A stretch of 6,251 nucleotides of DNA from Chloroflexota bacterium (GCA_003577365.1 QEUY01000241.1:1-6251); one strand, 5' to 3'; numbered from the stretch's first letter, positions 1 to 5,797 are shown. Notes: a model not told the origin generated them from the sequence alone. Numbers and translations: made by a program.

Positions 1-176
1 GCGACCAGTTCGGGCGCGCCGGCACTGCCGCCCATCTGCGCCATATTGAGAAAGACCGCGCCCAACGGGTTGCCCGGCACCATGCGCGGCACAAAGAAGA
101 CCACGGTGATCGAGAGAAAGACCGTGATCAGCAAGATCAAGAAGCGTTGGGCAAGATAACGCGCATAGCCGGACAT
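1..176 (-). CDS. ABC transporter permease, DppB/OppB type (N-terminal fragment)
   Basis: First 58 residues of an inner-membrane permease of the binding-protein-dependent (BPD_transp_1) family; the rest lies beyond the left edge. The start MSGYARYLAQRFLIL leads into one hydrophobic helix (about residues 9-31) followed by PRMVPGNPLGAVF. This matches the DppB/OppB N-terminus, where a first transmembrane helix ends in an R-x-x-P-G-[ND]-P motif. The ATG at 176 is chosen because AGGAGAG sits 6 nt upstream. It follows the solute-binding protein gene after 111 nt containing a strong stem-loop, and would form half of the membrane channel with a second permease expected further left. The family assignment is secure; the substrate is unknown. 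Confidence 0.88.
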   Translation of the reverse strand, partial: MSGYARYLAQRFLILLITVFLSITVVFFVPRMVPGNPLGAVFLNMAQMGGSAGAPELV

Positions 177-182
177 AGGCTG

Positions 183-189
183 CTCTCCT
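183..189 (-). promoter_or_regulatory. Ribosome binding site of the permease gene
   Basis: AGGAGAG on the minus strand, 6 nt before the ATG at 176. It fixes the permease start and shows that the gene is translated independently of the binding-protein gene, which stops about 100 nt upstream. Confidence 0.7.
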
Positions 190-229
190 GACATCCCCTA
201 ATGGAATGCCGGTGTTGGCCGGATAGGGA

Positions 230-265
230 GGCGCAGCGCCGCTACACAAGAGGCGGCGCTGCGCC
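230..265 (-). other. Intercistronic stem-loop between binding-protein and permease genes
   Basis: Perfect inverted repeat with 13 bp arms (230-242, GGCGCAGCGCCGC, and 253-265) around a 10 nt loop. The RNA stem would be almost all G-C. It lies 22 nt past the binding-protein stop codon and about 55 nt before the permease start. No T-run follows in the direction of transcription (the sequence continues TCCCTATCC), so it does not look like a classical Rho-independent terminator. Such stems behind ABC binding-protein genes are known to protect the 3' end of the message, so that the binding protein is made in excess over the permease (the malE-malF case). That role is inferred here. A leaky terminator is the alternative. 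Confidence 0.75.
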
Positions 266-287
266 CTAGAGAATCACAAGCCAAAGG

Positions 288-2102
288 CTACTTCTGCGCC
301 ACCGGCTGGGTCGTGGAGTGGATGCCACCCACCCATTCGCCGGTTTCGGGCGACGGATAGCCGTTCAAGACCAGGTTCCAGGTCGCCCACCAACTGACAG
401 GCATATTCCACGGGTTTTTCGCCGAAGGCCAGCCTGTCCAGTAGCGGCTGTTGAAGGGCACGAGGGCCGGGGCCTGGACGATGGGCACGATCGGCAGGTC
501 GTCCAACCAGATCGCCATGGCCTGATGATAGAGGTCGATCATGACGGCCTCATCGTCGGGCGGCGTCACGGCCATCTGGTCGACAATGGCGTCGAACTCA
601 GGGTTCTGATAGCGGAAGGAGTTCCGCTCATACCATGGGGCCGGTTCGCCCAGCGGCACATAGAACTTGCTGTGGAACAGCTCCAGGTTCTCGTAGATGT
701 AGCCGGGGCAGAAGGCCTGGAAGGCAAGCGTGTAGTCGCCGCGCAGGCGGGTGTCACTCTGCACGCTGCCGGTCAGGGGGGTCAGCTCCACGTCGAAACC
801 GGCGGCGTTCAACTGATCGACAATCACCGTGCCGACCTTCATGTCCTCGTTGGAGTTACCGTCGACCAGGAAGGTCATGTGCGGGATGGGGCCATTGGCG
901 TCGGCCCATTTGCCGTCGGCGTTCTTGGAGTAGCCCTGGGCAGTGAGCAGTTCTTCCGCCTTGGCCAGGTCAAAGGCGTCGGACGGATATTCGGCGCGCA
1001 GGTCGCTGATGGCGTCGAAGTAGGGTTTCAAGCCGTCGTAGAAGGGCCAGATGCCCCAAGAGGGCACGGTCGTGCCTTCATAAGCCAGGTTGACCACGGC
1101 CTCGCGGTCGATCGAGTAGGAGAGCGCCCAGCGCATTTCCTTCTTGTCCCAGGGCGGGGTGGCGTTCTGCACCATCATGCCGCGCGGACAGGGGTCGAGC
1201 CAGGCATAGGGCGCTTCGTCGTACCAGGCGCTGACATTGGGGTTGCGCCGCTTGACCTCTTGGAACGAGCCAACCGAGAGGATGCCGATGTTGGGGGTAT
1301 CCAACTCGTCGGCGGTGAGGGCCAGCGCCACGTTGGTCTCTGGGCCAAGATAGAGGAAGTTGACCTTCTTCGGCTCCGGCATACGACCAAAGACCTCGCC
1401 GCCCCACCAGTCCTCGTCGAGCACATAGGTCATGGCGGTTTCGGTGGCGTTTTCGAGCACATAGGCCCCGGTGCCGATGGGGTCTGAACTCTTGAAGGTG
1501 AGCGGGTCCTCGCCCTCCCAGATATGCTTGGGCAGGATGGTGATGCCGCCCCAGATGCCGACCGCGGGGAAGGCCTCGCGGTTGAGGTGATAGCGCGGGT
1601 TGGCGGCGGTCAGGTTAAAGGTGACGGTGAGCGGGTCGGGCGCTTCGACCGAGGCGACGTTCTTGACGACCTCAGCCGCCCAGGTCATGCCGGGGTTAGC
1701 CATCAACGTCTCATAGGTGAAGACCACGTCGTCGCTGGTGAAGGGTTCGCCGTCACTCCACTTGACGCCGTCGCGCAGCTTGACCGTGATGGCGGTGAAG
1801 TCGTCGTTATATTCGTAGCTTTCCGCCAGCCACGGGACATACTCGCCGGTCTGCAAATTCTGATAGAAGAAGTATTCGTAGATCATCTGATGCAGGCCCG
1901 TGCCGGAGCGGCTGACACCGGGCGCATAGATGTTGAGGTTGGTCGGGTCTGCGATGCGTCCATTGACGGCAATGTTGAGGCTTTGGGCGCGTTCCGGGTC
2001 GACTGGTGCGGCGGGGGCGACGCCGGGGGCTGTGCAGGCGGCGAGCAGAAGCGTCAACAGCAGAACACCGACTGCGAATGTCCACTGCTTTGAACTACGC
2101 AT
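288..2102 (-). CDS. Opp/Dpp-family ABC transporter solute-binding lipoprotein
   Basis: 604-residue extracytoplasmic binding protein of the SBP_bac_5 family, which captures the transported solute and delivers it to the permeases. The N-terminus (MRSSKQWTF, then a leucine-rich hydrophobic stretch) ends in the lipobox LAAC, with C23 as the lipidated cysteine, followed by an Ala/Pro-rich linker. The family signature spans about residues 89-132 (PWLAESYEY, LRDGVKWSDGEPFT, DDVVFTYE); a later conserved block is MRWALSYSIDREAV (323-336). Cysteines 305 and 465 in the mature domain could form a disulfide. The tail is rich in aromatics (YWTGWPSAKNPWNMP from residue 554, then WWATW). I recall similar tails in oligosaccharide-binding members of this family, so a sugar ligand is possible; a peptide cannot be excluded. 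The start at 2102 is chosen over an in-frame ATG at 2189 because it has a strong Shine-Dalgarno and begins a proper signal peptide. The gene sits 91 nt after the second ATPase gene. Confidence 0.93.
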   Translation of the reverse strand: MRSSKQWTFAVGVLLLTLLLAACTAPGVAPAAPVDPERAQSLNIAVNGRIADPTNLNIYAPGVSRSGTGLHQMIYEYFFYQNLQTGEYVPWLAESYEYNDDFTAITVKLRDGVKWSDGEPFTSDDVVFTYETLMANPGMTWAAEVVKNVASVEAPDPLTVTFNLTAANPRYHLNREAFPAVGIWGGITILPKHIWEGEDPLTFKSSDPIGTGAYVLENATETAMTYVLDEDWWGGEVFGRMPEPKKVNFLYLGPETNVALALTADELDTPNIGILSVGSFQEVKRRNPNVSAWYDEAPYAWLDPCPRGMMVQNATPPWDKKEMRWALSYSIDREAVVNLAYEGTTVPSWGIWPFYDGLKPYFDAISDLRAEYPSDAFDLAKAEELLTAQGYSKNADGKWADANGPIPHMTFLVDGNSNEDMKVGTVIVDQLNAAGFDVELTPLTGSVQSDTRLRGDYTLAFQAFCPGYIYENLELFHSKFYVPLGEPAPWYERNSFRYQNPEFDAIVDQMAVTPPDDEAVMIDLYHQAMAIWLDDLPIVPIVQAPALVPFNSRYWTGWPSAKNPWNMPVSWWATWNLVLNGYPSPETGEWVGGIHSTTQPVAQK

Positions 2103-2108
2103 ACAATG

Positions 2109-2116
2109 TCCTCCTT
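2109..2116 (-). promoter_or_regulatory. Strong ribosome binding site of the solute-binding protein gene
   Basis: AAGGAGGA on the minus strand, 6 nt before the ATG at 2102. It is one of the best Shine-Dalgarno sequences in the window, as expected for a protein needed in excess. It decides the start against the longer in-frame reading from 2189, which would add 29 residues ahead of the signal peptide. The rest of the 2103-2193 gap shows no convincing promoter or terminator. Confidence 0.8.
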
Positions 2117-2193
2117 GTCCATTGCGTTTGAAACCATCTACGTATGCCACCGCGGGCTGACTTGGCCCTGGGTGTGCTGCATAGGGCACTTGC

Positions 2194-3288
2194 TTAGGAC
2201 GCGACGGTCACCTCCTTTCCGGGTTCGGCCTTGCCCCGCTCGGTTTTTTCGGGGCCGGCCAAAGTCGCCTGTTGGCGTGTAAACACCGAATCCATCTGCT
2301 CCCAAGGCAGCACAGGGTCGCCCGCGTAGAGATAACAGGTGGCCGCCTGGAATGGTTGGGTCCGATAGAGCGGTGGTTCGGCTTCGAGACAGCGGGCAAA
2401 GGCATGGGGACAGCGCGGCGCAAAGACGCAGCCTTGGCCGGGGATGGCCTGCTCGCCGGTCTCCGACGCCTCCGGTTCATCGGCCCAGGGGCGGGTCGGG
2501 TCGGGCAGCGGGATCGAGCCGACCAACAGTTGGGTATAGGGGTGGCGGGGCGACTTGACGACCGGGTTGACTGCGCCCAGCTCGGCCACGCGCCCGCTGT
2601 AGAGCACGATGATATCGCTGCTGATCTGGTAGGCGGTGGTGAGGTCGTGGGTGATGTAGAGCAGCGAGATGCCCAAGTCTTGGTTGAGTCGACGCAAGGT
2701 ATCCAACACGGTGGCGCGCAAGGAGGCGTCGATCATCGAGACCGGCTCATCGGCCACGATCAAGGTCGGTTTAAGCAGCAGGGCGCGCGCCACCATGACC
2801 CGCTGGCGCTGGCCGCCGCTCAACTGGTGGGGGTAGCGCCCCAGCGTCTCTTGGGGGCGCAGACCGACCAGGGCCAGGCTTTCTTCCATCAGCCGGCGCG
2901 TGGCGTCGCGCCCGCGCGCCAGGTCGAACTTGCGGATGGGGACCTCCAGCACATGGTCGACGCGGTAGAACGAGTTGAAAACGCCAAAGGGGTCTTGAAA
3001 GACGGCCTGGACATCGCGGCGGAACTGGCGGCGCTCGTCGCGGTTCAACTGGGTCATGTCCTTGCCGCGATAGAGCACCTGGCCCAGGGTGGGTGTTTCG
3101 AGGCCGAGCAGGAGCCGCGCCATGGTGCTCTTGCCGCTGCCGCTCTCGCCCACGACGGAGAGGATGGTCGGCTGCGACGGGTCAATCGTCAGCGAGAATT
3201 TATCCAGCGCCACCGTCTCATGGCGCTGCACAATGCCGGAGCGGAAGATCTTGGTGACCTGTCTGGCTTCGAGCAGGGGGGCTGTCAT
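2194..3288 (-). CDS. Opp/Dpp-type ABC transporter ATP-binding protein (F subunit)
   Basis: 364-residue cytoplasmic ATPase, the second of the pair that powers the importer. In order: Walker A GESGSGKST (47-55), Q-loop glutamine 98 in AVFQDP, signature LSGGQRQ (156-162), Walker B LIVADEP (176-182) with catalytic E181, and switch H214 in YITHD. A C-terminal Opp/Dpp domain follows, with HPYTQLL (249-255) and four cysteines at 287, 293, 300 and 318. Cysteines with this kind of spacing bind a [4Fe-4S] cluster in characterised OppD/DppD proteins. The D-loop reads VSMIDASLR instead of the common [TV]SALDVS; I associate this variant with oligosaccharide-type Opp systems, from memory. The last 30 or so residues are charged and poorly conserved-looking. 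The ATG overlaps the stop of the preceding ATPase gene as ATGA and has AGGAGG 7 nt upstream, so translation is coupled. The substrate is not readable from sequence, so no symbol is given. Confidence 0.94.
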   Translation of the reverse strand: MTAPLLEARQVTKIFRSGIVQRHETVALDKFSLTIDPSQPTILSVVGESGSGKSTMARLLLGLETPTLGQVLYRGKDMTQLNRDERRQFRRDVQAVFQDPFGVFNSFYRVDHVLEVPIRKFDLARGRDATRRLMEESLALVGLRPQETLGRYPHQLSGGQRQRVMVARALLLKPTLIVADEPVSMIDASLRATVLDTLRRLNQDLGISLLYITHDLTTAYQISSDIIVLYSGRVAELGAVNPVVKSPRHPYTQLLVGSIPLPDPTRPWADEPEASETGEQAIPGQGCVFAPRCPHAFARCLEAEPPLYRTQPFQAATCYLYAGDPVLPWEQMDSVFTRQQATLAGPEKTERGKAEPGKEVTVAS

Positions 3289-4283
3289 CGGGTGGCCTCC
3301 TGCGCCGCTGCGCTGGGCACGGGGGCCTCGTCCAAGAGGTGGCAGGCGGCGCGGTGGTTGTCCCCGGTGACCTGTAGCAGTGGGACCTCGACCCGGCAGC
3401 GTTCCATGACATAGGGGCAGCGCGGGTGGAAGACACAGCCCGACGGCGGGTTGAGCAGCGAAGGCGGCGCGCCTGTCACCCCCTGAAAGCTCTCTTTTTG
3501 GTCCAGGCTGGGCAGACTCTCCATCAGCAGTTGGGTGTAGGGGTGCTGCGGGCGGGTGAAGAGTTCGGCGACGGGGCTTTCTTCGACCAGTTTACCGGCG
3601 TACATGACGCCGATGGCGTCGGCGAACTGCGCCATGAGGCCCATGTCGTGGCCGATGAGAATGACGGCCGCGCCGATCTCTTCCTGCACATGGCGCAGGG
3701 TCTGCATCACGCGGCGCTGCACGACCACATCCAGGGCGCTGGTCGGTTCGTCGGCGATGATCACCTTGGGGCGCAGGCTGACCGCGATGGCGATGCAGAC
3801 GCGCTGCTTCATGCCGCCGCTCAGTTGGTGCGGGTACATATCGGCCACGCCGGCGGGCAGGCCGACCCAGGTGAGCAGTTGTTCGATGCGGCGGTCGCGC
3901 TCTTCGTCGGAAAGGTCGACGCCGTGGCTGTCGAAGCCATCCTGCATCTGGCGGCGGATGCGGATCACCGGGTTGAGCGAGTTCATGGCCCCTTGGCTGA
4001 TCAGCGACATCTCGGCCAAACGGACTTGGCGCATCTCCTCGTCGGACAGCGTGAGCAGATCGACGCCATCCAGCAGCACTTCGCCCGCTTCCACCTTGCC
4101 AGGGGGGCGGATGAGGCGCAGCAGCGAGTAGGCGATGGTCGACTTGCCGGAGCCGGATTCGCCGATCAGACCGTAGCGTTGGCCGGGGAGAAGCTGGAAG
4201 CTGACCTCTTCCACCGCCTTCACCGGGCCGCGCGGGGTATGATAGTGCGTGACTAAATTGCGGACTTCCAGGACGGGTTCCAT
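3285..4283 (-). CDS. Opp/Dpp-type ABC transporter ATP-binding protein (D subunit)
   Basis: 332-residue cytoplasmic ATPase, first gene of the importer operon. Motifs: Walker A GESGSGKST (41-49), Q-loop Q97, signature LSGGMKQ (154-160), Walker B VIIADEP (174-180) with catalytic E179, D-loop SALD, and switch H212 in LIGHD. The C-terminal Opp/Dpp domain has HPYTQLL (247-253) and cysteines 283, 289, 296 and 314, the same C-x5-C-x6-C-x17-C spacing as its partner. The Q-loop region reads QGAMNSLNP rather than the usual Q[DE]PMTSLNP, a variant I recall from sugar-type Opp ATPases. The start MEPVLEVRNLVTHY at 4283 is chosen because it aligns with normal OppD N-termini. An open frame extends to 4397 but runs through the structured leader and resembles nothing. 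No good Shine-Dalgarno precedes the ATG (ACTTAGCTGGC), so initiation may be weak or dependent on leader structure. Its stop codon overlaps the next gene's start by 4 nt. Confidence 0.94.
   Translation of the reverse strand: MEPVLEVRNLVTHYHTPRGPVKAVEEVSFQLLPGQRYGLIGESGSGKSTIAYSLLRLIRPPGKVEAGEVLLDGVDLLTLSDEEMRQVRLAEMSLISQGAMNSLNPVIRIRRQMQDGFDSHGVDLSDEERDRRIEQLLTWVGLPAGVADMYPHQLSGGMKQRVCIAIAVSLRPKVIIADEPTSALDVVVQRRVMQTLRHVQEEIGAAVILIGHDMGLMAQFADAIGVMYAGKLVEESPVAELFTRPQHPYTQLLMESLPSLDQKESFQGVTGAPPSLLNPPSGCVFHPRCPYVMERCRVEVPLLQVTGDNHRAACHLLDEAPVPSAAAQEATR
3296..3301 (-). promoter_or_regulatory. Ribosome binding site of the F-subunit ATPase gene
   Basis: AGGAGG on the minus strand inside the end of the D-subunit gene, 7 nt before the ATG at 3288. 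Together with the ATGA stop/start overlap it implies coupled but efficient translation of the second ATPase. Confidence 0.78.
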
Positions 4284-4326
4284 GCCAGCTAAGTCCGTGA
4301 TGTTGTGGGATGTTCGTGCCTGGTAA

Positions 4327-4349
4327 ACGCTGCCCGTGGTACGCAGCGT
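4327..4349 (-). other. Leader hairpin near the ATPase operon start
   Basis: Perfect 7 bp inverted repeat, ACGCTGC / GCAGCGT, with a 9 nt loop, in the untranslated leader and ending about 44 nt before the ATG at 4283. One arm is part of the downstream 18 bp direct repeat. No T-run follows, so it is not a terminator by itself. Confidence 0.45.
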
Positions 4350-4357
4350 GCACAAGG
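4340..4357. repeat. 18 bp direct repeat, copy 1
   Basis: TACGCAGCGTGCACAAGG on the plus strand. It matches copy 2 at 4382-4399 in 17 of 18 positions (T4349 versus C4391). A second related block of 13 nt follows directly (4358-4370, GCTGATAGCTTGT) and recurs at 4422-4434 with two changes. Copies 1 and 2 start exactly 42 bp apart, four turns of B-DNA, which would put them on the same helix face. Possible paired protein sites downstream of the promoter; no regulator is identified. Confidence 0.6.
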
Positions 4358-4365
4358 GCTGATAG

Positions 4366-4398
4366 CTTGTGTGCCTTGCGATACGCAGCGCGCACAAG
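4366..4398 (-). other. Long imperfect leader hairpin
   Basis: Two 15 nt arms (4384-4398 and 4366-4380) around a 3 nt loop; 12 of 15 positions pair (6, mismatch, 2, two mismatches, 4). It lies in the predicted leader of the importer operon. It could fold in RNA or, as a near-palindrome with CTTGTG/CACAAG ends, serve as a DNA site. No T-run follows in the direction of transcription. Confidence 0.45.
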
Positions 4399-4399
4399 G
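4382..4399. repeat. 18 bp direct repeat, copy 2
   Basis: TACGCAGCGCGCACAAGG on the plus strand; partner of copy 1 at 4340-4357. Here the second shared 13 nt block is separated from the 18-mer by 22 nt (4400-4421) rather than adjoining it, so the larger repeat appears interrupted by an insertion in this copy, or by a deletion in the other. Confidence 0.6.
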
Positions 4400-4420
4400 A
4401 GAACAGAGGAGACTAAGACG

Positions 4421-4431
4421 AGCTGTCAGCT
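4421..4431. promoter_or_regulatory. Candidate operator at the predicted transcription start
   Basis: Perfect palindrome AGCTG-T-CAGCT (5 bp arms, odd centre) 3 nt downstream of the predicted -10 box, covering the expected start of transcription near 4428. A repressor bound there would block initiation. A degenerate version (GGCTGATAGCT) lies at 4357-4367. The operator role is inferred from position and symmetry only. Confidence 0.4.
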
Positions 4432-4434
4432 TGT

Positions 4435-4463
4435 ATTGTACGGCTTTTGTGAAGCTAAGTCAA
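4435..4463 (-). promoter_or_regulatory. Sigma70-type promoter for the importer operon
   Basis: On the minus strand, TTGACT (4463-4458), a 17 nt spacer, then TACAAT (4440-4435): each box is one base off consensus, with ideal spacing. It lies 55 nt after the stop of the TDT gene and would start transcription near 4428, giving a leader of about 145 nt before the first ATPase gene. Use by a housekeeping sigma factor is assumed. It indicates that the importer genes form a separate transcription unit from the Rieske/TDT genes, although no clear terminator separates the two. Confidence 0.68.
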
Positions 4464-4518
4464 ACGATGCTGTCATGGCTCCTGGTTCGCCTGTCAATTT
4501 TCAGCCAGGTCGTGCTCG

Positions 4519-5610
4519 TCATGCCTCTTGTGGGCGACCGCGCAGGAGGCGCGCCAGGTGGAGGAGGAGGCCCGCAAAGACGACCAGCCAGGCGACCAGG
4601 GCCAGATAGTAGAAGCCGCGCGGGATCGCCATCAGAAAGGGCAGGCCGAGGGCGTGTGACAGCCGGATCGTGCAGGTCGTGTACATGCCGATGGGAAAGA
4701 CCATGCCCCAATAGACCGGGTCATAGAGAAAGCGGACGTGGCGGATGGTGTAGCGCCAGATGCCCAGGATGAGCAGCAGCGGGATCCACCAGGTGGCCGT
4801 CGCCCAATAGAACAGGGTAAAGCCCTTGAGAAAGGGGCGCAGCTCTTGCAGCAGCGGCAGCCCGTCTGCGCCCAAGATCAAGGTCGAGCCGGCCAGTGTG
4901 GTGATGGCAACCGCGCCCATGTTGATCCAGTAGGGCGGGGTCAGCGTTTCCGGGGAAAAGGTCAAGAGCGTAAAGCGATAGAAGATCAGCGTGACGATCC
5001 AGAGATAGAGCATCCCCCCCAAGAGGAAGAGGCAGAGCGCGGCAAAGAGCAGCAGGTCATGCGCTGCGCCCCAGTGAGGCGCGACCAGAACGCCCAGGAC
5101 AGAGATCGACTGCGTTGCCACCACGGCCAGCATCCAGGCCCCATTCAGCCCCTGCTGCACGGGGGGCTTTTCGGGCAGCACGGTGATGGCGGCATAGAAG
5201 GCGTACATGATCGGCAGCCACAGGATGGCGGCCAAGAGCCACAGCCACTTGGCCGCGCCCGGCATGCCGCCGACGAGAAGGAACTGGTTGCCTAGGATCG
5301 AAGTGCCCGCCACCAGCGTGAAGAAGCCGGGGCCACGGGTGTAGCTGGTGAGGTCGGCCCAGACACGCGGCGCATAGAAGAAAAGCCGCGCCAAGGTGAT
5401 CAGCCAGAGCAGCGCATAGAGCGCCACGTTGGCGACAAACAGGGTCTGGGCGACCCAGTTGAAGCCCAACAGCAGGCTGGCGATGGAGACAATGCCCGTC
5501 GCCATCACCAGCGCAAAATAGCCGGGGAAAAAGCCGGCGACCTCGCGCCGGAGCGTTGCGCCCACAGGCCTAGCGTTCCAGCCGGTTGAGATACCAGAGC
5601 AACCCACCAT
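4519..5610 (-). CDS. TDT/SLAC1-family anion channel or exporter (TehA/Mae1/Ssu1-like)
   Basis: Integral membrane protein of up to 363 residues with about ten hydrophobic helices (near 30-50, 55-78, 96-116, 120-145, 158-178, 184-212, 229-247, 262-286, 297-317, 333-354). This is the fold of the TDT family, which includes tellurite-resistance TehA, malate carrier Mae1, sulfite exporter Ssu1 and plant anion channel SLAC1. The first helix carries the typical PGYFALVMATGIVS. The motif WGMVFPIG (301-308) corresponds by eye to the helix holding the pore-gating phenylalanine of TehA/SLAC1, making F305 the candidate. The substrate is not readable; dicarboxylates, sulfite, nitrate or chloride are all known in the family. 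Start: ATG 5610 is the only ATG before helix 1 but overlaps the preceding gene by 41 nt. GTG 5565, 4 nt past that gene's stop, would give 348 residues and natural coupling. Neither has a good Shine-Dalgarno. No convincing terminator follows the stop. Confidence 0.88.
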   Translation of the reverse strand: MVGCSGISTGWNARPVGATLRREVAGFFPGYFALVMATGIVSIASLLLGFNWVAQTLFVANVALYALLWLITLARLFFYAPRVWADLTSYTRGPGFFTLVAGTSILGNQFLLVGGMPGAAKWLWLLAAILWLPIMYAFYAAITVLPEKPPVQQGLNGAWMLAVVATQSISVLGVLVAPHWGAAHDLLLFAALCLFLLGGMLYLWIVTLIFYRFTLLTFSPETLTPPYWINMGAVAITTLAGSTLILGADGLPLLQELRPFLKGFTLFYWATATWWIPLLLILGIWRYTIRHVRFLYDPVYWGMVFPIGMYTTCTIRLSHALGLPFLMAIPRGFYYLALVAWLVVFAGLLLHLARLLRGRPQEA

Positions 5611-5797
5611 TCAGCCCCAGGCCGACCAAGCTGGCCAGCGCGGCGGGGAGCAGAACAGTTTCGTCGCCGCCGAGATAGGCGTTCATCGTCGCCGTAAGCA
5701 GCCAAAGCTGCAAGATCACGATGATCATCACCAGCGAGAGAATGCCGCTGATGATCGTGAGGCGCTGGCTGCGCGAAAAACGCGTACGATTTCTCAT
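5570..5797 (-). CDS. Small two-helix membrane protein (75 aa), unknown function
   Basis: 75 residues: a basic cytoplasmic-looking N-terminus (MRNRTRFSRSQR), helix 1 at about 13-36 (ISGILSLVMIIVILQLWLL), a short loop with LGGDE, helix 2 at about 48-70, and a basic end (NRLER). By the positive-inside rule both ends face the cytoplasm. There is no catalytic or metal-binding motif. The ATG at 5797 has GAGG 5 nt upstream. A longer frame to 5947 would overlap the Rieske gene by almost 100 nt and adds an arginine-rich, non-protein-like N-terminus, so it is rejected. Its place between a Rieske gene and a TDT gene suggests a small subunit or anchor of a membrane redox complex. From memory it resembles short uncharacterised proteins found beside Rieske genes in Chloroflexota (possibly the family named DUF6755), which I could not verify. 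Confidence 0.8.
   Translation of the reverse strand: MRNRTRFSRSQRLTIISGILSLVMIIVILQLWLLTATMNAYLGGDETVLLPAALASLVGLGLNGGLLWYLNRLER

Noticed and set aside
318..1487. 389-codon plus-strand open frame
   Set aside because: It lies wholly antisense to the solute-binding protein gene; the His/Gly/Val-rich translation has no recognisable motif and is a by-product of high GC at codon position 3 on the other strand.
2103..2189. N-terminal extension of the solute-binding protein by 29 codons
   Set aside because: It would place a charged segment before the lipoprotein signal peptide, and the strong Shine-Dalgarno at 2109-2116 points to the ATG at 2102.
2168..2192. Possible hairpin GCCCT / AGGGC between the F-subunit ATPase and binding-protein genes
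   Set aside because: Five-base arms with a 13 nt loop and no T-run; expected by chance in GC-rich DNA.
2272..3414. 380-codon plus-strand open frame
   Set aside because: Antisense to the two ATPase genes, whose Walker, signature and switch motifs are intact; the translation is low-complexity and resembles nothing.
3426..4256. 276-codon plus-strand open frame
   Set aside because: Antisense shadow of the D-subunit ATPase gene, with the same compositional bias as the other shadows.
4284..4397. N-terminal extension of the D-subunit ATPase by 38 codons
   Set aside because: The added residues resemble no OppD N-terminus and are encoded by the repeat and hairpin region downstream of the predicted promoter; MEPVLEVRNL at 4283 is the normal family start.
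4492..4497. Perfect TTGACA on the minus strand just after the TDT gene
   Set aside because: No -10-like sequence at 16-18 nt (the position reads GACAGC); the TTGACT/TACAAT pair downstream is far better.
4500..4518. Possible terminator after the TDT gene
   Set aside because: Only 5 bp CCTGG/CCAGG arms with a long loop and no T-run; not convincing.
4305..4772. Plus-strand open frames covering the intergenic region
   Set aside because: They run into the antisense of the TDT gene, give Arg/Gly/Pro-rich translations, and have no supported ribosome site.
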